Source: Magicicada septendecula (taxonomy: Eukaryota; Arthropoda; Insecta; Hemiptera; Cicadidae). Taken from it: 64,000 nt of DNA. The DNA lies in the NCBI GenBank assembly GCA_034769895.1, contig CM068373.1, positions 284,799,379 to 284,863,378 of the forward strand, given 5' to 3'. The position numbers and the translations under genes are program-made. Below the pieces are notes generated by a model. The model searched no databases. It was not told the DNA's origin and was given only the letters and a program-made list of their open reading frames with translations. Positions 24,780 through 34,564 of this stretch are shown piece after piece (positions within the stretch are counted from its first letter, which is position 1; every line of letters begins with the position of its first letter).

Positions 24780-25383
24780 TATAATATTGTGATGTTATTC
24801 AATATTGTTTCTTCTGCAAGTAGTGTATTGTGTTTTTGTCTTTTCAACACCTGACAACTTGACACATGTTTTACTGAAAAATATCATTATCATCAGAGAT
24901 TTGTAAGTAAATCAATAATAAATAATAGTAATTATTTAAATTAAACTAATTTAAATGAATTAGTTGTATGCAAACTACCGCTAACAAATGCCTCTACTGC
25001 CCAAATACAGGAACTGCCACAGCCAAAGTGTGTTATTTCTTTTACACAGCGCAGCCTGCTGCTCCTTCTCCAGCCAAACATAGGCATATAAATTGTTGAA
25101 ACTAATGGAAGGTAAATAGATAAAATTTTTTTGTAGTCTGAAACTGAATACTGTAGCCTATGTGAAGGAAAATAAACTACCATTTGCTGAGATTATTTAA
25201 TTATTACTTATTATAATAATATTTATAGTAATATAAAATTTATTTATATTAACTAAGATTTACTTATAAACCTCTGATGATACTGATATTTTTCAGTGAA
25301 ACATGCGTCAGGTGTTGAAAAGACAAAAACGCAATACACTACTTGCAAAAGAAACCATATTGAATAACATCACAATATTGTAA
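24780..25383. mobile_element. Foldback element with hammerhead-like arms (PLE-related)
   Basis: Inverted arms of about 130 bp (24780-24914 and 25254-25383) share CAATATTGTGATGTTATTC at the outer ends and a hammerhead core within. The 340-bp centre has no recognisable coding sequence; the 80-codon minus frame there has no similarity I know. The right arm keeps a complete hammerhead. The left arm's copy has decayed and carries extra sequence after the GAAA box. No clear target duplication was found. Confidence 0.7.
25268..25316 (+). ncRNA. Hammerhead ribozyme, complete consensus
   Basis: Stem I is aaacct (25268-25273) with aggt-g-tt (25110+200 series, i.e. 25310-25316), with one bulged base. 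The core CTGATGA is at 25274-25280. Stem II is actga (25282-25286) with tcagt (25293-25297). GAAAC is at 25298-25302. A 4-nt loop, ATGC, follows, then the cleavage triplet GTC at 25307-25309. All invariant core positions of the hammerhead are present. It faces outward in the right arm of the foldback, as known for hammerheads in Penelope-like elements. This is the best ribozyme candidate in the window. Confidence 0.8.
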
Positions 25384-25509
25384 ATTACTTAATACTAGGC
25401 CTGTACTATCATATAATCAAGATTTTTGTTTAGCTTACTCAGAACGTTTTTCAAGTATTAAGAAGGATTCTCATCATCAACCAAGTTGATTTTCAGTCTA
25501 GTAAAGTAT
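25384..25509. other. Spacer before the palindrome, with target duplication
   Basis: No gene. It ends in tagtaaagtat (25499-25509), which recurs at 27734-27744 and is the target duplication of the palindromic PLE insertion. Confidence 0.6.
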
Positions 25510-25583
25510 ACTAAATATCACTATAATATTGACGACTCGGAACACAAAGTTTTTTATAAGTAAAAACGTAAAGTTTTACCTTA

Positions 25584-25628
25584 CAGCCTAAACCGGCTTT
25601 CACCTATAGAAGGCTTCATCAGAGGCTG
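25584..25628 (-). ncRNA. Hammerhead ribozyme-like motif, left arm of palindrome
   Basis: Mirror image of the motif at 27575-27619: stem I cagcct/aggctg, core CTGATGA (25622-25616), GAAA (25601-25598), short GC-rich stem III. It faces outward. Confidence 0.65.
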
Positions 25629-26604
25629 TCGCTAGTAGCGCTGCTCGTCTTGTTGTTGGCGACGAGAAAGTGTTTCGAAAGATTGAAGCTGTGTGTGTGT
25701 GGTGAGATGTGTTCGAATAATGCGTGCGATTTGAATTGTGTCTGTTCGTTTAGGATGTCGTTTTTATTTGTTTTTGTGTGTTTGTATATTTCTAATTGTT
25801 CTAGAGTGTCTAGTTTTCGGCCTTTTGTGTGTACGTGTAGTATGTTCATGTTATTGTCGATGTTTTTATATGTGTGGTTTGCTTCAATGAGGTGGTTTGC
25901 GAAGGTAGATTCTGTAGTGGTGTGGAGTGCTTTTGTGTGTTCAATGTATCTCTGTTTGAAGCTACGTCCTGTCTGGCCTATGTAGAATTTACTGCAATTT
26001 GAACAATTTAGTTTATATACACCGGGTAGATCGAATTTGTTTTGTGCTTTGGGCATGCGTTTTGATAGTGTGTGTTCTGTTTTGTTAGTAGTTTTGTAAG
26101 CGATTCTGTAACCTGCTTTTTTGAATTTGTGGGCAATTTTTTCTGTTTGTTTGTTGATGTATGTTAGTGTTATGAATTTGTTGTTTTCTGTCTTTGTCTG
26201 TTGTTTGTTTTGTGTTTTGTGTAGGAGTTTACTGACTATTGTTCTGTCATAACCGTTAGATTCTGCTAGATATTTTATCGTGTTTAGTTCGTTTTTGTAG
26301 TCTATTTCATCTAAGGGGATGTTGTTAAGTCTATGTATCATGGTTCTAAAAGCAGCTAGTTTGTGTTGTATTGGGTGATTGGAGGTGTTGTGTATTAGTG
26401 TGTCAGTTGTAGTTGGTTTTCTGTATATACTGAATTTGTGCCTGTGTTCTAGTTTTGTGATGGAGAGGTCTAAGAAGTTTATGGTATTGTTGTGTTCGTA
26501 TTCGGCAGTGAAGGTTATGTTTTTATGTATTTTGTTTATGTGCGTTAGTAACTGTTCACATTGTCTTTTGTTTCCCCTGTACAGTATTAGAATGTCATCA
26601 ACGT
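25619..26604 (-). pseudogene. PLE protein, 3' half: RT motif YVDD plus GIY-YIG endonuclease
   Basis: Real coding runs from the YVDD reverse-transcriptase motif at the palindrome centre (about 26606-26590) to the stop at 25619. After YVDDILILYRGNK come the RT thumb (NFLDLSITKLEHRHKFSIYRKPT), a linker, and the GIY-YIG domain with GVYKLNCSNCSKFYIGQTGR, whose zinc-binding-like cysteines and the Y..Y/R core are intact. PLEs use this nuclease to nick target DNA for reverse transcription. The N-terminal RT motifs are missing. The open frame extends further right to 26824, but those extra 74 codons are antisense sequence of the other arm. Confidence 0.88.
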
Positions 26605-27584
26605 ATGACATTCTAATACTGTACAGGGGAAACAAAAGACAATGTGAACAGTTACTAACGCACATAAACAAAATACATAAAAACATAACCTTCACTGCCG
26701 AATACGAACACAACAATACCATAAACTTCTTAGACCTCTCCATCACAAAACTAGAACACAGGCACAAATTCAGTATATACAGAAAACCAACTACAACTGA
26801 CACACTAATACACAACACCTCCAATCACCCAATACAACACAAACTAGCTGCTTTTAGAACCATGATACATAGACTTAACAACATCCCCTTAGATGAAATA
26901 GACTACAAAAACGAACTAAACACGATAAAATATCTAGCAGAATCTAACGGTTATGACAGAACAATAGTCAGTAAACTCCTACACAAAACACAAAACAAAC
27001 AACAGACAAAGACAGAAAACAACAAATTCATAACACTAACATACATCAACAAACAAACAGAAAAAATTGCCCACAAATTCAAAAAAGCAGGTTACAGAAT
27101 CGCTTACAAAACTACTAACAAAACAGAACACACACTATCAAAACGCATGCCCAAAGCACAAAACAAATTCGATCTACCCGGTGTATATAAACTAAATTGT
27201 TCAAATTGCAGTAAATTCTACATAGGCCAGACAGGACGTAGCTTCAAACAGAGATACATTGAACACACAAAAGCACTCCACACCACTACAGAATCTACCT
27301 TCGCAAACCACCTCATTGAAGCAAACCACACATATAAAAACATCGACAATAACATGAACATACTACACGTACACACAAAAGGCCGAAAACTAGACACTCT
27401 AGAACAATTAGAAATATACAAACACACAAAAACAAATAAAAACGACATCCTAAACGAACAGACACAATTCAAATCGCACGCATTATTCGAACACATCTCA
27501 CCACACACACACAGCTTCAATCTTTCGAAACACTTTCTCGTCGCCAACAACAAGACGAGCAGCGCTACTAGCGACAGCCTCTGA
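26605..27584 (+). pseudogene. PLE protein, 3' half, mirror copy
   Basis: Residue-for-residue the same as the minus-strand copy from DILILYRGNK to ...SATSDSL. At the centre it reads TYD instead of YVDD because the 6-nt loop is not symmetrical, so only the minus-strand copy keeps the YVDD motif. The GIY-YIG domain (GVYKLNC..C..FYIGQTGR) spans about 27175-27270. The open frame starts at 26379 in the opposite arm, and that part is antisense and not real coding. Confidence 0.88.
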
Positions 27585-27619
27585 TGAAGCCTTCTATAGG
27601 TGAAAGCCGGTTTAGGCTG
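27575..27619 (+). ncRNA. Hammerhead ribozyme-like motif, right arm of palindrome
   Basis: Stem I is cagcct (27575-27580) with aggctg (27614-27619), six perfect pairs. The core CTGATGA is at 27581-27587. Stem II is gcct (27589-27592) with aggt (27598-27601). GAAA is at 27602-27605. Stem III is in GCCGGT, almost self-complementary, and the cleavage site would be after T27613 (a UUU triplet rather than the usual GUC). Stop codon and ribozyme overlap: the PLE frame ends inside stem I/core. Confidence 0.7.
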
Positions 27620-27782
27620 TAAGGTAAAACTTTACGTTTTTACTTATAAAAAACTTTGTGTTCCGAGTCGTCAATATTATAGTGATATTTAGTTAAGTAA
27701 CGGACACGTCATGGACAACGAAATCCAAGAATTTAGTAAAGTATCTATGTGTTGGTTGGTTGCTGATGTTAGCTACTTCAAC

Positions 27783-27965
27783 TTTGAACACCAAAACAGC
27801 TGCTGTGTGCGTGGCTCACTTTGCACACCAAAAGAGTTTGCTGCTATGTGACTGACTTGCTTTGAACAACAAAACAGCTGCTGTGTGTGTGGCTCAATTT
27901 GCACACCAAAAGAGTTTGCTGCTTTTTGTCTCGTTGCTTTTAACAACAAAACAGTTGCGGCTATG
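27783..27965 (+). repeat. Minisatellite, period about 79 bp
   Basis: The block ttgaacaMcaaaacagctgctgtg...gtggctca-ttgcacaccaaaagagtttgctgct occurs twice in full (about 27783 and 27862), with a degraded third start near 27938. No coding role was recognised. Confidence 0.7.
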
Positions 27966-28022
27966 TAAATTAAGTTATCTCACTTTCTCAGTAACTTACT
28001 GCGTATATCACTGCTTGAGGTG

Positions 28023-28475
28023 CAGGGACAGATTTACCATTTTGCCCCCCCCCTGTAGGCAGTATAAATTTGCCGCACTCCCACAAATCTCTGTTGGGGG
28101 GAGGGTGCGTTTACGGGTTTAGTTCAAGCCTTGATATTTTCAGTTACCCTAAAATTTATTCTTCGTATAATATTTTCTTCCTAGTTTTTCTTTGTAAACT
28201 ACTGTAGAAAAAATTACATGACGTAAAACAATTTACTTCATATAAATATTAGAAGTAAATTATGAACTATTTTCTTTATGTAATAACCCTAGTTACTAAA
28301 CAATATATATTTATAAGTTTCTCATCATATTGGGTTGAAATGGAAAGGCATTTGAAACTCTCTTAGGTTTAAAAACAACATAACGGCCATCAAATTTCAC
28401 CTTTCCGAAATATGCTGCCCCTCAAATTTTGCAATAGGCAATTGTCTAATTTGCCTATACATATATCCGCCACTG
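28023..28475. mobile_element. Non-autonomous hAT-like element with 8-bp target duplication
   Basis: The ends are CAGGGACAGAT on the left and, on the minus strand, CAGTGGCGGAT on the right, hAT-like imperfect terminal inverted repeats. The 8-bp direct repeat ttgaggtg at 28015-28022 and 28476-28483 is an exact target duplication. There is no transposase coding. The 453-bp body contains a C-run near 28044-28053. Confidence 0.75.
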
Positions 28476-28499
28476 TTGAGGTGTGTTAGGCCTGCCACC

Positions 28500-28625
28500 T
28501 TTGCTGAATGTGTACTTACTGAAGAAGGCCTCCAGTAGGTGCCGAAATGTTTAGAAGAAAGTGTGAACCAAGTTTTAAGCAACTGACCATAACCCAACAG
28601 TCTAGTAGGTTTTAATTTTTATAAG
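28500..28625 (+). mobile_element. Relic of a PLE terminal repeat with hammerhead-like core
   Basis: CTGAAGA at 28519-28525, a GC-rich stem II (ggc-ct...aggt-gcc) and GAAA at 28544-28547 form a hammerhead-like core. Stem I does not pair and no cleavage triplet is clear, so it is probably decayed. No protein coding attached. Confidence 0.45.
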
Positions 28626-29029
28626 GTTAATAGCCTTCATAATAATCTTTTTTCTACTTGTATCAGCCATTTGAGGACCACATACCAATTTCAATTTTTT
28701 ATTCCTTGTTCTTTTCTTTTTCTCCAATATTCATTTATCTTTTCACTATGGCTCTTCTTCCTGTCTTCAGTTCACTTTGAACCTGCGTTTTTCTCTCTCC
28801 CACCCTGGACTCCTTCCATTTTTAACACTTTTGCCCGAAAAACTTCTCTTTTAATTGCTTCTTCTACATTTATATTATTTTTGTTTCTAAATCCTTTTTG
28901 ACTTTTTTAATCCAACTTGATGTTGACTTCTTTCCCAGTAGATATTTGAAGATCTGCTTTGTTAACCTATTGTCATCCATTCTATATATACATCATATTC
29001 AATTTTTATAACGAATTTACCTCAAGATA
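28626..29029. other. No gene recognised
   Basis: AT-rich with long pyrimidine stretches on the plus strand. A 76-codon frame at 28671-28901 is Phe- and Ser-rich and has no recognisable similarity. Confidence 0.3.
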
Positions 29030-29044
29030 TTTCTTTCTTTATTA

Positions 29045-29088
29045 GGAATATGTTTCGGGTACCATTGCGTACCCATCCTCAGCCTTCC
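29045..29088 (-). ncRNA. Hammerhead-like motif of the second PLE
   Basis: On the minus strand CTGAGGA (29082-29076) is followed by a 6-bp stem II, gggtac/gtaccc, and GAAAC (29056-29052). Stem I agg/cct is short, and the nucleotides before it read ATT rather than GTH. It is probably inactive. Confidence 0.45.
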
Positions 29089-29419
29089 GGATTTTGTGTT
29101 TGGTGAAGTACATGTGTGTTGGCTGGTTGTTATTGTGGCTTCCTGTTGGCTTTTGGTACTTTAAATTGGTATTATTGTGTGTGCTTGTGGTGTATGTATT
29201 AGTATTTTGTGTATTTTCGATGTTGAGTGTTTTGAAAATTGTGCATGTTTTGTATTGATTTGTATTTGTTCAGGTATTAGTTTGTTTTGTGTTTTATGTT
29301 TGTAAATTTTCCCAAATGTTCATTATGGTGCCTTTGTGTGGTATGTGTTTTATTAGTGTCATGTTGGTTATGTTTGGGAATTCATATCCAGTGTTTATTG
29401 CATGTGTGGCCAAATTAGA

Positions 29420-29541
29420 TTAGTATATTTCTGGTTTTTTGTATGCGTTTAGGTGTTCAAAATAACATTTTTTCAGTTGTTTTTTTGTTTGTCCTATGTA
29501 ACATTTATTGCAATCTTGGTATTCAATTTTGTATATACCAT
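29420..29541 (-). pseudogene. GIY-YIG endonuclease fragment of the second PLE
   Basis: On the minus strand, starting at the hAT border, the frame reads GIYKIEYQDCNKCYIGQTKK and on to KKCYFEHLNAYKK. This is the GIY-YIG core with its two cysteines. The domain continues on the far side of the hAT element at 32170. Confidence 0.75.
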
Positions 29542-32169
29542 CATGGGCATAGCCAGCAAGGGGCAGGGGGGCCGTGGCCCCCCCCTAAATTTGAAAATTT
29601 CCCAGGAGGGTGCTGAATTTTAGGCCGCTATATGTTATAAATATGTCCCGACTCGGACATACTAGCGCCACCTAAAGCTACCGAAGGTAACTACTACCTA
29701 CTCCTAGTTCCTTCGGGGTCTGCTAGATGACGTTCACTGTGCAGTTATACACCACTCGAATGTTTTCGACATCTCCACTGGGGCACTGTAGTAGGTACAA
29801 GACCATTGCAAAGATTGTGCTGGAAGTTTATATTATGCACTTCAATTTTACGAGTTTTGTTTTGTTTATTACGTGGACTCCGTTACAAATACAAATTGCC
29901 TCCAGTCAATTATTTTTAGTACTTACTGCAGAGTAACGTGTGTAGTGTTAAAATGGACATAAGAAGATTTTCTGGAAGTAAAGGTAAGCTATTTTTGTCT
30001 TTTTTATGAAGTTTTCAATACAGCTGGCTTGAAAAATACTCTCCGTGGCTGGCATATTCTAAGCACTTGAAGGGATCTCTGTGTCTGTACTGTGATGTTT
30101 ACTCCAACTACTGTACAGGGGGTCCAGGATTCCTTCACTGTAAGACCGTTTACTCGATACAAACATATGCATGAATATTGCAAGAACCATGTTGAAAGTC
30201 GGTGGCACTTGGCGGCAACCAAAGCAGCAAAATCCTTTATGGACGAATTACCCGTAGATGTTCAGTTGGTATCTGCGCACCAGAAGTTAATAGCAGAAAA
30301 CCGAAAAATTATGGCGTCAATAATCTCAACCATAATCTTTTGTGGAGTTCACTATTTACCCTTAAGAGGCAAAGAGCAACACGAAGGAATTTTAGAAGAC
30401 TTGATTCAAATGAGAATCGATAGTGGTGACAATGAGTTAAAGCGACATACAGAGGGTAAAAAGAATGCTACATGCTACCTATATGCCTCCGCAAATACAA
30501 AACGAACTAATTAATTTGTGTGGTAGTGCTGTGAAAGATCTCATACTCAGAGACGTTAAAAAATCATGTGCGTATTCTATATTGGCGGACGAGACAGCCG
30601 ATATATCAGGAAAGGAACAGTTATCTATCGGAGTAAGATGTTTTGATGAAGAAAAAATGATGGTATGTGAAGAATTTCTCGGATTTGAAGAATTAAAAGC
30701 TATGGATGCTAAAACAATAGCGGATACAATCGACAAATTTCTAGAAAGAGAAGAACTAGATCCACAAAAATGTGTCGGACAAGGATACGATGGCTGTGCG
30801 ACTATGGCAGGGAAAGATGGTGATGTGCAAAAAATAATAAGAGAAAAATACAGGAAAGCTCTGTTTTTTTTTCATTGTGCAAGCCATCGGTTAAACCTGG
30901 TGGTGAACGATCTGAATCGCGTCGCTGAAATCCGTAACATGGTGTCCACTATAAAGGACATTATAAACTTTTTCCGAGAACATACCGACTCTGTGCGAGA
31001 CAAAGTGGTCTCAGAAATACAGAAGCATTTCCATCTTCAAAAATAATTTTGTGGGAATTGTGCAGGGTCTGGAGAGACTGGCACAAGAAGGAAACACTGC
31101 TACAAGAAAGACAGCCTTTCAGCTGCACTGTGTTGCCACGAAACCTGTATTTATTATCTCTACCTGCATTATAGCCAAGTACTCCGCTTTACTAGAACCT
31201 GTTGCAAATATTCTGCAGTCAACAAGTTTAGATCTTCTTCAATGTGCGAACCACACTAAGAAAATTCTGGCCGTAGTGAAAGCTCACCGCGAAACTGCTG
31301 ATGCCATTATGGAAGATCTTCTCGTTTCTGCCCATGCCACTGCAGCGGAAATAACAGTAGAACTTCAGCCACCCAGAGTTGTCGAACGCCAGCAGCACCG
31401 TTTGAATCCTCCTGCAGCTTCACCTGCCGAGTACTGGAAACAATCGATACTTATTCCATACCTTGACTCGTTTACGTCAGCATTGGAGAACAGATTTTCT
31501 GAGGACAATGTACCGGCATTTTCCATACTATCTCTACATCCCTTCCTCATGCTAGATTCGACCATCGAAGATTTGAAACAGAGAGCAAGATGTTTTGCTG
31601 ATTTTTACGAACTGGATGGGTATGAATCTGAAGCTGAATTGTGGTATAATGTGTGGAGCGAAAAAAACCTTGATCGGCAGGCGTTAAAAGACTTGGAAAT
31701 AGTCAAAGTGATTAAAGAAGCCAACACATTCTTTCCTGCCATAAAAAATGCCCTAACAATCTCAATAGCGCAGCCTTGTTCCACGAGTACTATTGAAAGG
31801 TTATTTAGCACCTTAAGACGTGTTAAAACATGGTTGAGATCGACAGTAACAGAAAACCGCTTAAACGGACTATGCTTAATGAGTGTCCATAAGAAATTGG
31901 TTTTGGAAAAGAAGAAAAAGTTGGAGATGGAACTTATAGAAAGATTTTCCGAGAATCCAAGACAGCTAGTGTTATAAGTTTCAAAGTTTCAGTTTTTTTC
32001 ATTTCATTTTTTAAGAGCAATTAATAAAGCGATTAAATGTGTCTGAATTTTTTTCATTGAGTACCTAAACCTAAAGGAGAAACAATGGTTATGCTGGGTT
32101 TACTTTGATTGAGTAAATGAATAAATCAATGTATGGCCCCCCCTAACAAAATTTCTGCCTACGCCCATG
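29542..32169 (+). mobile_element. hAT DNA transposon inserted in a PLE
   Basis: It spans 2,628 bp with imperfect terminal inverted repeats (CATGGGCATAGCCAGCAAGG left; CATGGGCGTAGGCAGAAATT on the minus strand at the right) and an exact 8-bp target duplication, tataccat (29534-29541 and 32170-32177). It encodes a hAT transposase (29953-31977), now in three frames. A C-run lies near the left end and a matching one near the right end. This is a complete but inactivated copy. Confidence 0.92.
29953..31977 (+). pseudogene. hAT transposase (ZMYM/DUF4371 type), frameshifted
   Basis: The start MDIRRFSGSK at 29953 is the usual N-terminus of this hAT group. WLEKYSPW...GSLCLYC near 30025-30095 looks like the zinc-finger region. 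The middle (30465-31046) holds the DUF4371-like core with ILADETADISGKEQL and FHCASHRLNL. The end (31051-31977) has the hAT C-terminal dimerisation domain, STIERLFSTLRRVKTWLRS. The open frames change near 30465 and again near 31046, where the CETRW-type segment expected after HFHLQK seems to be missing. The transposase would cut and paste elements with these ends but cannot be made from this copy. Confidence 0.9.
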
Positions 32170-32803
32170 TATACCATTGGTTGTTGTATTATCTTTGTTG
32201 TGTGGGTTATTTAGTTTTTGTAGATTATTTTTGTTAGTTTTGTATGCTATTTTAATGTCTGTTCTTAAACAGTTTTGTTAGCTTTGTCATTTTATTATTT
32301 ATGTATGTGAATGTGGCCCATATTGTTGTTATTATTTTTGTTTTGTTCATTTCGATTAATTCTTAATTGTTCAGTTTTTATTTTATATTTGATTTTTTTC
32401 TATTTTGTTTACAATGTTTTTATTATATCAATTTTCACAAGCAATTTGGTATATTATATTTCTTTCTTTGTCTGTTTCTTGTTTGTTTAGGGGTATTTTG
32501 TACATTCTGTTAAATAGTGAATAGAATGCTGCCATTTTATGTTGTAGTGGGTGGTCAGAATTGTTAGGTATAATGATGTTAGTGGATGTTGGTTTTCTGT
32601 ATATTGCATATTGTAGGTAGTTATTGTATCTTGTGATGGTTATGTCTAAATAGTTGATTTTGTTGTGATTTTCTTTTTCTTCTGTGAATTGTATTTTTGG
32701 ATGTATGTTATTGATTTGTTTTAATATGTTATCTGCATTTGTATTTTTGTTACTTGATACATATAGCCCATCATCTACATATCTTATCCAAATGCCATTT
32801 GAA
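32170..32803 (-). pseudogene. PLE linker and RT thumb, degraded
   Basis: On the minus strand, RYVDDGLYVSSNK (about 32790-32750) supplies the catalytic aspartates of the reverse transcriptase. It is followed by KINYLDITITRYNN and the RKPTSTN block, the same layout as in the palindrome family. A frameshift separates it from the frame at 32804-33295. Sequence from 32480 down to 32170 is more decayed and leads to the GIY-YIG part. Confidence 0.7.
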
Positions 32804-33540
32804 TCAAAGGATTTTGTACCTAATATTTCGTATTTTTGTGTCTATATGTTGTAAGAATATTTCTGCTATTATGCTAGATAATGGAGATCCCATTGCCAAT
32901 CCTTCTTGTTGTTGATAAATTTTGCTATTGAATTCAAAGTAATTTTGTTTTAGTATTAGTTGGAGGCAATTTTTTTTTTCAGTTATATATAGTGTGTCTT
33001 CATTATGTTCTTTAAGTTTGTTTATTATTATGTCTATAGTTTCATCAATTGGAATGTTGGTGTACATATTTGTGATGTCATATGATGTGAAAAATGTGTT
33101 TTCATTTATGTTTATTACTTTTAGTTTGTCTATTAATTCGTACGTATTGTTTATGTCGTGATCATTATTTGGTAGATGGTTATTTTTTAGTTTTTGTGCT
33201 ATTATTTTTGCTATTTTGTATGTAGGTGCTTTTTTGAAGTTGATTAATGGTCGTATTGGGTTGTTTAATTTGTGTATTTTTATTAGGCTATTCATTTTAG
33301 GTGGTTCTGGATTATTATTTATAAATATGTCTGTATTTTTATTGTTGAAAATGTTTTTAGATGTTTTTATTAGTTTTATTATTTGTTTAAGATATTTTTC
33401 TGTTGGGTCTTTATTTAATTGTATGCAATCATTATTGTTGATGAAGTCTTCAGTTTTTCTGATGTAGTTTGTTTTGTCAATAATTACTGTTGCCTGGCTT
33501 TTGTCTGCTTTTGTTATGGTTAAATTGTTGGTATTTACTT
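32804..33540 (-). pseudogene. PLE reverse transcriptase, N-terminal and palm motifs
   Basis: The minus frame contains PKMNSLIKIHKLNNPIRPL (PLE motif near the fingers), then TSYDITNMYTNIP with the first catalytic Asp, then YQQQEGLAMGSPLSS, all diagnostic of Penelope reverse transcriptases. The Met at 33295 is internal: homologous sequence continues upstream (NNNDCIQLNKDPTEKYLKQI), so the true start is lost. No GIY-YIG in this part. Confidence 0.85.
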
Positions 33541-33604
33541 AATTTTTAATTTCTTTTATTGTCTTATTATCCTGCTTTTGTTTTGATTTGTTTTTTATTT
33601 CACT

Positions 33605-33995
33605 TAGGCTATATACATATATGTCCAAAAAATACTAGTCTTCTTTTCCTCACGGTTTCTGTTATATTTTCTATACTTTGATATATTTTACCATTACTTC
33701 TTAATTCATCATTATTCTCAAAGGTAATAATCTTTATAATAATATTATCATCTTCTACAAGGATTAAACCAAAAATGTTTACCCTATCCAAAGCAGATAG
33801 ATTAGAGCTGCTTTGGACGTCCCACACCTCTCTGTCCACTTGGCTTATAGTACAATAGTTGTTTGGAGATGCAGCAGTCATCCATTTGCTTAAGATGTTC
33901 CAACCACTTACCTCTTATTGGGCAAGTATGCTGACAATATTCAGTTTCTGCTGTGTTTCTTCTACAGTTTTGGAAACTAGAAGACACTGCCAATT
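33605..33995 (-). mobile_element. LINE 3'-end fragment
   Basis: Two minus-strand pieces, KWLEHLKQMDDCCISKQL...GQRGVGRPKQL (33993-33800) and IENITETVRKRRLVFFGHI (about 33660-33610), resemble the C-terminal tail of insect non-LTR retrotransposon proteins. There is no reverse-transcriptase core. The clade is uncertain. Confidence 0.5.
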
Positions 33996-34004
33996 GTCGA
34001 ATAG

Positions 34005-34260
34005 TACGGCGATTTGAATGTGTCTGTTCATTTAGGATGTTGTTTTTATGTGTAAAAACGACATCTTAAACAAACAGACACAATTTAAATCATATGTACT
34101 ATTCGAACATATCACACCACACACACACATCAATCTTTCAAAAGCCTCTGACAATTCGGGCAATAAGCAAAAACTGGTTCAGGCTATAAGGTAAAAATTT
34201 TACATTTTTACCAATAAAAAACTTAGTGTTCCGAGTCAGTAGTATTATACTTATAATTAA
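34005..34260 (+). mobile_element. Degenerate PLE foldback of the palindrome family
   Basis: Short inverted arms (about 34008-34057 and 34062-34111) derive from the PLE C-terminal coding sequence (frames like NEQTQFKS on both strands). They are followed by a decayed hammerhead-like region (CTGACAA; stem I agcct/aggct) and the shared outer-arm sequence ...aacttagtgttccgagtc. Confidence 0.65.
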
Positions 34261-34376
34261 AAATTATCGTAGAACTACACCAAATGCTTATTTGTTCAAT
34301 TCAAGTATTAATGCTTAACAAATACTGTAAAATCTACAATTCATCATATAAATGTTAGTTTTCATTATGCACTTAC

Positions 34377-34453
34377 CTCTAAGAGCTCCTCTCTAGAAAT
34401 GACTCTCCTATACTCTGGATCAGTGTCATAAGGAACTACAGGTGGCTCTGCGG
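34377..34453 (-). CDS. Host exon A (77 bp) of an unrecognised protein-coding gene
   Basis: On the minus strand an acceptor, ttaatgtaatttcag, precedes the exon and a donor, GAG|gtaagt, follows it. Two leftover bases plus 25 codons read ...PYDTDPEYRRVISREELLE. Only this frame is open. Its phase (two bases at the start) fits exon B at 36258-36337, which ends with one base. It is the most downstream exon seen. The product is rich in charged residues; I do not recognise it. Confidence 0.65.
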
Positions 34454-34564
34454 CTGAAATTACATTAATGTGTATGATTTAAAATTATTTCTACAGTTAG
34501 TACCTTACAGTCATTGAGTCAGTAAAAAGCTGTAAATTTCCAATAAATTCCTTAGCAAATTATA

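Larger units (their letters stand above)
25510..27733. mobile_element. Penelope-like element as a 2.2-kb near-perfect palindrome
   Basis: Two arms of 1,088 bp (25511-26598 and 26605-27692) mirror each other around the 6-nt centre caacgt, with no indel and no mismatch noticed by eye. Each arm encodes the end of a PLE reverse transcriptase plus a GIY-YIG endonuclease and ends in a hammerhead-bearing terminal repeat. Outside the right arm is a unique tail of about 40 nt ending ...cgaaatccaag. An 11-bp target duplication, tagtaaagtat, flanks the whole (25499-25509 and 27734-27744), so the palindrome went in as one unit. Confidence 0.9.
29030..33600 (-). mobile_element. Second Penelope-like element, split by a hAT transposon
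   Basis: In minus orientation, the reverse-transcriptase part (about 33540-32300) is followed by the GIY-YIG part (about 32230-32170 and 29541-29420) and a hammerhead-like terminal motif (29082-29052). The hAT element at 29542-32169 lies in between with the target duplication tataccat. Without the hAT it would be about 1.9 kb. It is 5' truncated and has several stops and frameshifts. It differs clearly in sequence from the palindrome family. Confidence 0.8.

Noticed and set aside
25650-25985. 111-codon ORFs (also 27218-27553) antisense to the PLE protein
   Set aside because: They lie opposite the GIY-YIG C-terminal coding and mirror each other only because of the palindrome.
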